Below, one piece after another: positions 5,865 through 7,886 of a DNA stretch of 7,886 nt. The stretch spans positions 1 through 7,886 of the forward strand of contig JAHZEH010000017.1 in NCBI GenBank assembly GCA_019421925.1, given 5' to 3'. This DNA is from Clostridia bacterium (GTDB taxonomy: Bacteria; Bacillota; Clostridia; Christensenellales; CALWSW01). The notes beneath the pieces are model-generated. The model was not told where the DNA came from, did no database searches, and saw only the letters and a list, made by a program, of their open reading frames with translations. Each line of letters begins with the position of its first letter. The first letter of the stretch is position 1. The position numbers and the translations under genes were made by a program.

Positions 5865-7886
5865 GTGAAAAAGCAAGCCCGCGCCAAATCAACCCACTCA
5901 CCGGCGGATGTCGAACGCTTCGACCCCGCCCCCGGTTCCGGACTCTCCGCCGCTCAGGTGGAGCAGCGCAAACGGGAGGGCCTGTGCAACACCCAGCCCA
6001 AACCCATCACCAAGACGGTTTGGCAGATCTTGCGGGACAACATCTTTACCCTCTTCAACGCCTTCAACTTCGCGGTGGCCGCCTGCCTCCTGCTGGTGGG
6101 AGCCTATGAGAACATCCTGTTCCTTGGCATTGTGATCGCCAACAGCTTCATCAGCATCATCCAGGAGCTGCGCTCCAAGCATATGGTGGAGAAGCTGTCC
6201 GTCATCTCCCTGCCCCGCACCACGGTCGTGCGCGGCGGCGCGGAAAAGGAGGTCGCCGTCGAGGAGATGGTGCTCGACGACGTGACCGTGCTCACCGCGG
6301 GACGGCAGATCTGCGCCGACTCTATCGTGCTCGACGGGGAGATTGAGGCCAACGAGGCCCTGCTCACGGGCGAGTCCGAACCCATTGCCAAACGGGCGGG
6401 CGACGCCCTGCTCTCGGGCAGCTTTGTGGTCTCTGGCCGGTGCCGGGCCAGAGTGGAGCATGTGGGGGCGGATAACTACGCCTCCCGCCTGGCCGCCGAC
6501 GCCAAAACCTACAAAAAACACCGCTCCATTCTCCTCGACTCCCTCAATAAAATCGTCAAGTTTACCAGCATCTTCGTGCTGCCCGTGGGCGCCCTGCTCT
6601 TCCTGCACGCCCACTTTATCCTGGATTCGGGGATCGCGGACTCCGTCTCCTCCACCGCCGCCGCCATTCTGGGCATGATGCCCAAGGGGCTGGTGCTGCT
6701 GACCACCGCCTCGCTGGTGCTGGGGGTCATCCGTCTGGCCCGCAAACAGACGCTGGTGCAGGAGCTCTTCTGCATTGAGACCCTTTCGCGGGTGGATGTT
6801 CTCTGCCTGGACAAGACGGGCACCCTCACCCAGGGAAGGATGACGGTCAATAAGATCGTTCCCCTGGACGAATCTGTCCTGCCCGCCCCGCTCTCCCCCT
6901 GCCTAGGCTCCTTTATCCAGGCGTTGGACGACAACAACGCCACCTTCCAGGCCCTCGCCGCCCACTTCACCGAACCGGAAGAGGGGCTGTCCCCTCAATG
7001 CAAAACGCCCTTCTCCTCCGCCCGCAAATGGAGCTCCGTCACCTTTGAGGGCAAGGGCACGGTCATTGTGGGGGCTCCGGACGTGCTGCTGCGGGGTCGG
7101 GATTTCCGCCTCCCCCCTGAAGTGGCTCAGGCGGAGGCAGAGGGAAACCGGGTGCTTCTGGTCTGCGCCTCAAAAGAGACCGTTCAGGGCGAGCTGCCCG
7201 CCTCCCTCTTGCCCGCCGCCGTGCTTTTCCTGCGCGACCTTATCCGCACGGATGCCAGGGAGACGCTGGATTTCTTCGCAGCCCAGGACGTGACCGTCAA
7301 GATTATCTCAGGGGATCACCCCGCAACCGTATCCAGTGTCGCCGCCCAGGCCGGCGTCAGAAATGCCGGTCAGTGCGTGGACGCCTCCACCCTCAAAACA
7401 GAGGAGGAGCTCATCGAGGCTGCCGGGAAGTACACCGTCTTCGGCCGGGTGACGCCCACCCAGAAGCGGCAGCTCATCCGCGCTCTCAAGGCCCAGGGCC
7501 ACACCGTCGCAATGACGGGGGACGGCGTCAACGACGTGCTCGCCCTCAAGGATGCGGACTGCAGCATCGCCATGGCGGAGGGCTCGGATGCCGCCCGCCA
7601 GGTCTCCCAGCTGGTGCTGCTGGATTCCAATTTTTCCGCCCTGCCCAGCGTGGTGATGGAGGGCCGGCGTGTGGTCAACAACATCGGCCGAACCGCCTCC
7701 CTGTACCTGGTCAAGACCATTTTCTCCCTGCTTCTCCCCTTCGTAACGCTGTTGGGCGGTATCCCCTATCCCTTCACCCCCATCCAGCTCACGCTGGCCA
7801 ACATGACGATGGAGGCCATCCCCTCCTTCTTCCTGGCCTTTGAGCCGAGCAGGGAGCGCATCAAGGGCAGTTTCCTCTCGGGCATT
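5865..7886 (+). CDS. P-type cation-transporting ATPase, Exp7/CtpE-like (3' end cut by window)
   Basis: The 674 visible codons begin at a GTG and run open to the window edge. The order is that of an integral membrane P-type ATPase: cation-ATPase N-terminal motif GLSAAQVEQRKREGL (26-40), membrane hairpin about 58-100, actuator loop with LLTGES (166-171), membrane segments about 231-250 and 262-285 containing MPKGL (272-276), phosphorylation site DKTGTLT with D316, nucleotide domain with PFSSARKWS (382-390) and KGTVIVGAPD (397-406), hinge TGDGVNDVLALKDAD (551-565), and two membrane segments about 612-660. There is no N-terminal heavy-metal-binding CxxC domain and no CPC in the ion-binding helix, which argues against a copper or zinc pump. 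The motif set resembles pneumococcal Exp7 and mycobacterial CtpE; CtpE is reported as a Ca2+ transporter. Those are about 780-800 residues, so roughly 100-130 residues are missing here. Substrate is an inference; the family call is solid. Confidence 0.93.
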   Translation, partial: MKKQARAKSTHSPADVERFDPAPGSGLSAAQVEQRKREGLCNTQPKPITKTVWQILRDNIFTLFNAFNFAVAACLLLVGAYENILFLGIVIANSFISIIQELRSKHMVEKLSVISLPRTTVVRGGAEKEVAVEEMVLDDVTVLTAGRQICADSIVLDGEIEANEALLTGESEPIAKRAGDALLSGSFVVSGRCRARVEHVGADNYASRLAADAKTYKKHRSILLDSLNKIVKFTSIFVLPVGALLFLHAHFILDSGIADSVSSTAAAILGMMPKGLVLLTTASLVLGVIRLARKQTLVQELFCIETLSRVDVLCLDKTGTLTQGRMTVNKIVPLDESVLPAPLSPCLGSFIQALDDNNATFQALAAHFTEPEEGLSPQCKTPFSSARKWSSVTFEGKGTVIVGAPDVLLRGRDFRLPPEVAQAEAEGNRVLLVCASKETVQGELPASLLPAAVLFLRDLIRTDARETLDFFAAQDVTVKIISGDHPATVSSVAAQAGVRNAGQCVDASTLKTEEELIEAAGKYTVFGRVTPTQKRQLIRALKAQGHTVAMTGDGVNDVLALKDADCSIAMAEGSDAARQVSQLVLLDSNFSALPSVVMEGRRVVNNIGRTASLYLVKTIFSLLLPFVTLLGGIPYPFTPIQLTLANMTMEAIPSFFLAFEPSRERIKGSFLSGI

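Noticed and set aside
5842..5868. An 8-codon open frame (ATG to TGA) overlapping the ATPase GTG start
   Set aside because: It could act as a leader peptide coupled to the GTG, but no ribosome site precedes its ATG and such a short frame is expected by chance.
5898..6614. A 238-codon open frame on the minus strand
   Set aside because: It is antisense to the N-terminal part of the ATPase, which carries all the expected P-type motifs. The shadow translation is Gly- and Val-rich without domains.

Overview
The window looks like a chromosomal segment of a high-GC, Gram-positive anaerobe of the class Clostridia, most likely an Oscillospiraceae-type gut bacterium. This rests on the gene families present (a KaiC-like/PEP-synthase fusion, an Exp7/CtpE-type P-type ATPase, a diaminopropionate ammonia-lyase), strong AGGAG-type ribosome binding sites, and GC-rich codon use. 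The lineage is an inference, not a database match. I saw no mobile element, CRISPR array, tRNA or rRNA.

Left half, minus strand, read from about 4100 down to 1: an Lrp/AsnC-family regulator (3621-4064), a 135-base GC-rich gap, a diaminopropionate ammonia-lyase (dpaL, 2277-3485), a small FMN-binding split-barrel protein (1798-2280), and a large protein cut by the window edge (1-1797). The last three are tightly packed: dpaL overlaps the next start by 4 bases (ATGA), and the flavin gene's stop directly abuts the next ATG. They almost certainly share one transcript. The large protein joins an N-terminal KaiC/RecA-like domain that has lost its Walker A loop to the ATP-binding domain of PEP synthase / pyruvate phosphate dikinase.

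Right half, plus strand: aspartate ammonia-lyase (aspA, 4322-5701), then after a 163-base gap a P-type cation ATPase (5865 to the window end, C-terminus missing). The ATPase gap holds a -10-like box and an 8-bp inverted repeat placed at about the expected transcription start.

The centre (4065-4321) is an AT-richer divergent control region. It holds a good sigma-A-type promoter for the Lrp gene, a weaker candidate for aspA, and an imperfect 26-base inverted repeat suited to an Lrp-type dimer. The simplest reading is an amino-acid catabolism locus: two ammonia-lyases flank their likely amino-acid-responsive regulator, one yielding pyruvate plus ammonia from 2,3-diaminopropionate and the other fumarate plus ammonia from aspartate. 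The flavin protein and the KaiC-like/PEP-synthase fusion are co-transcribed with dpaL but have no assigned function.
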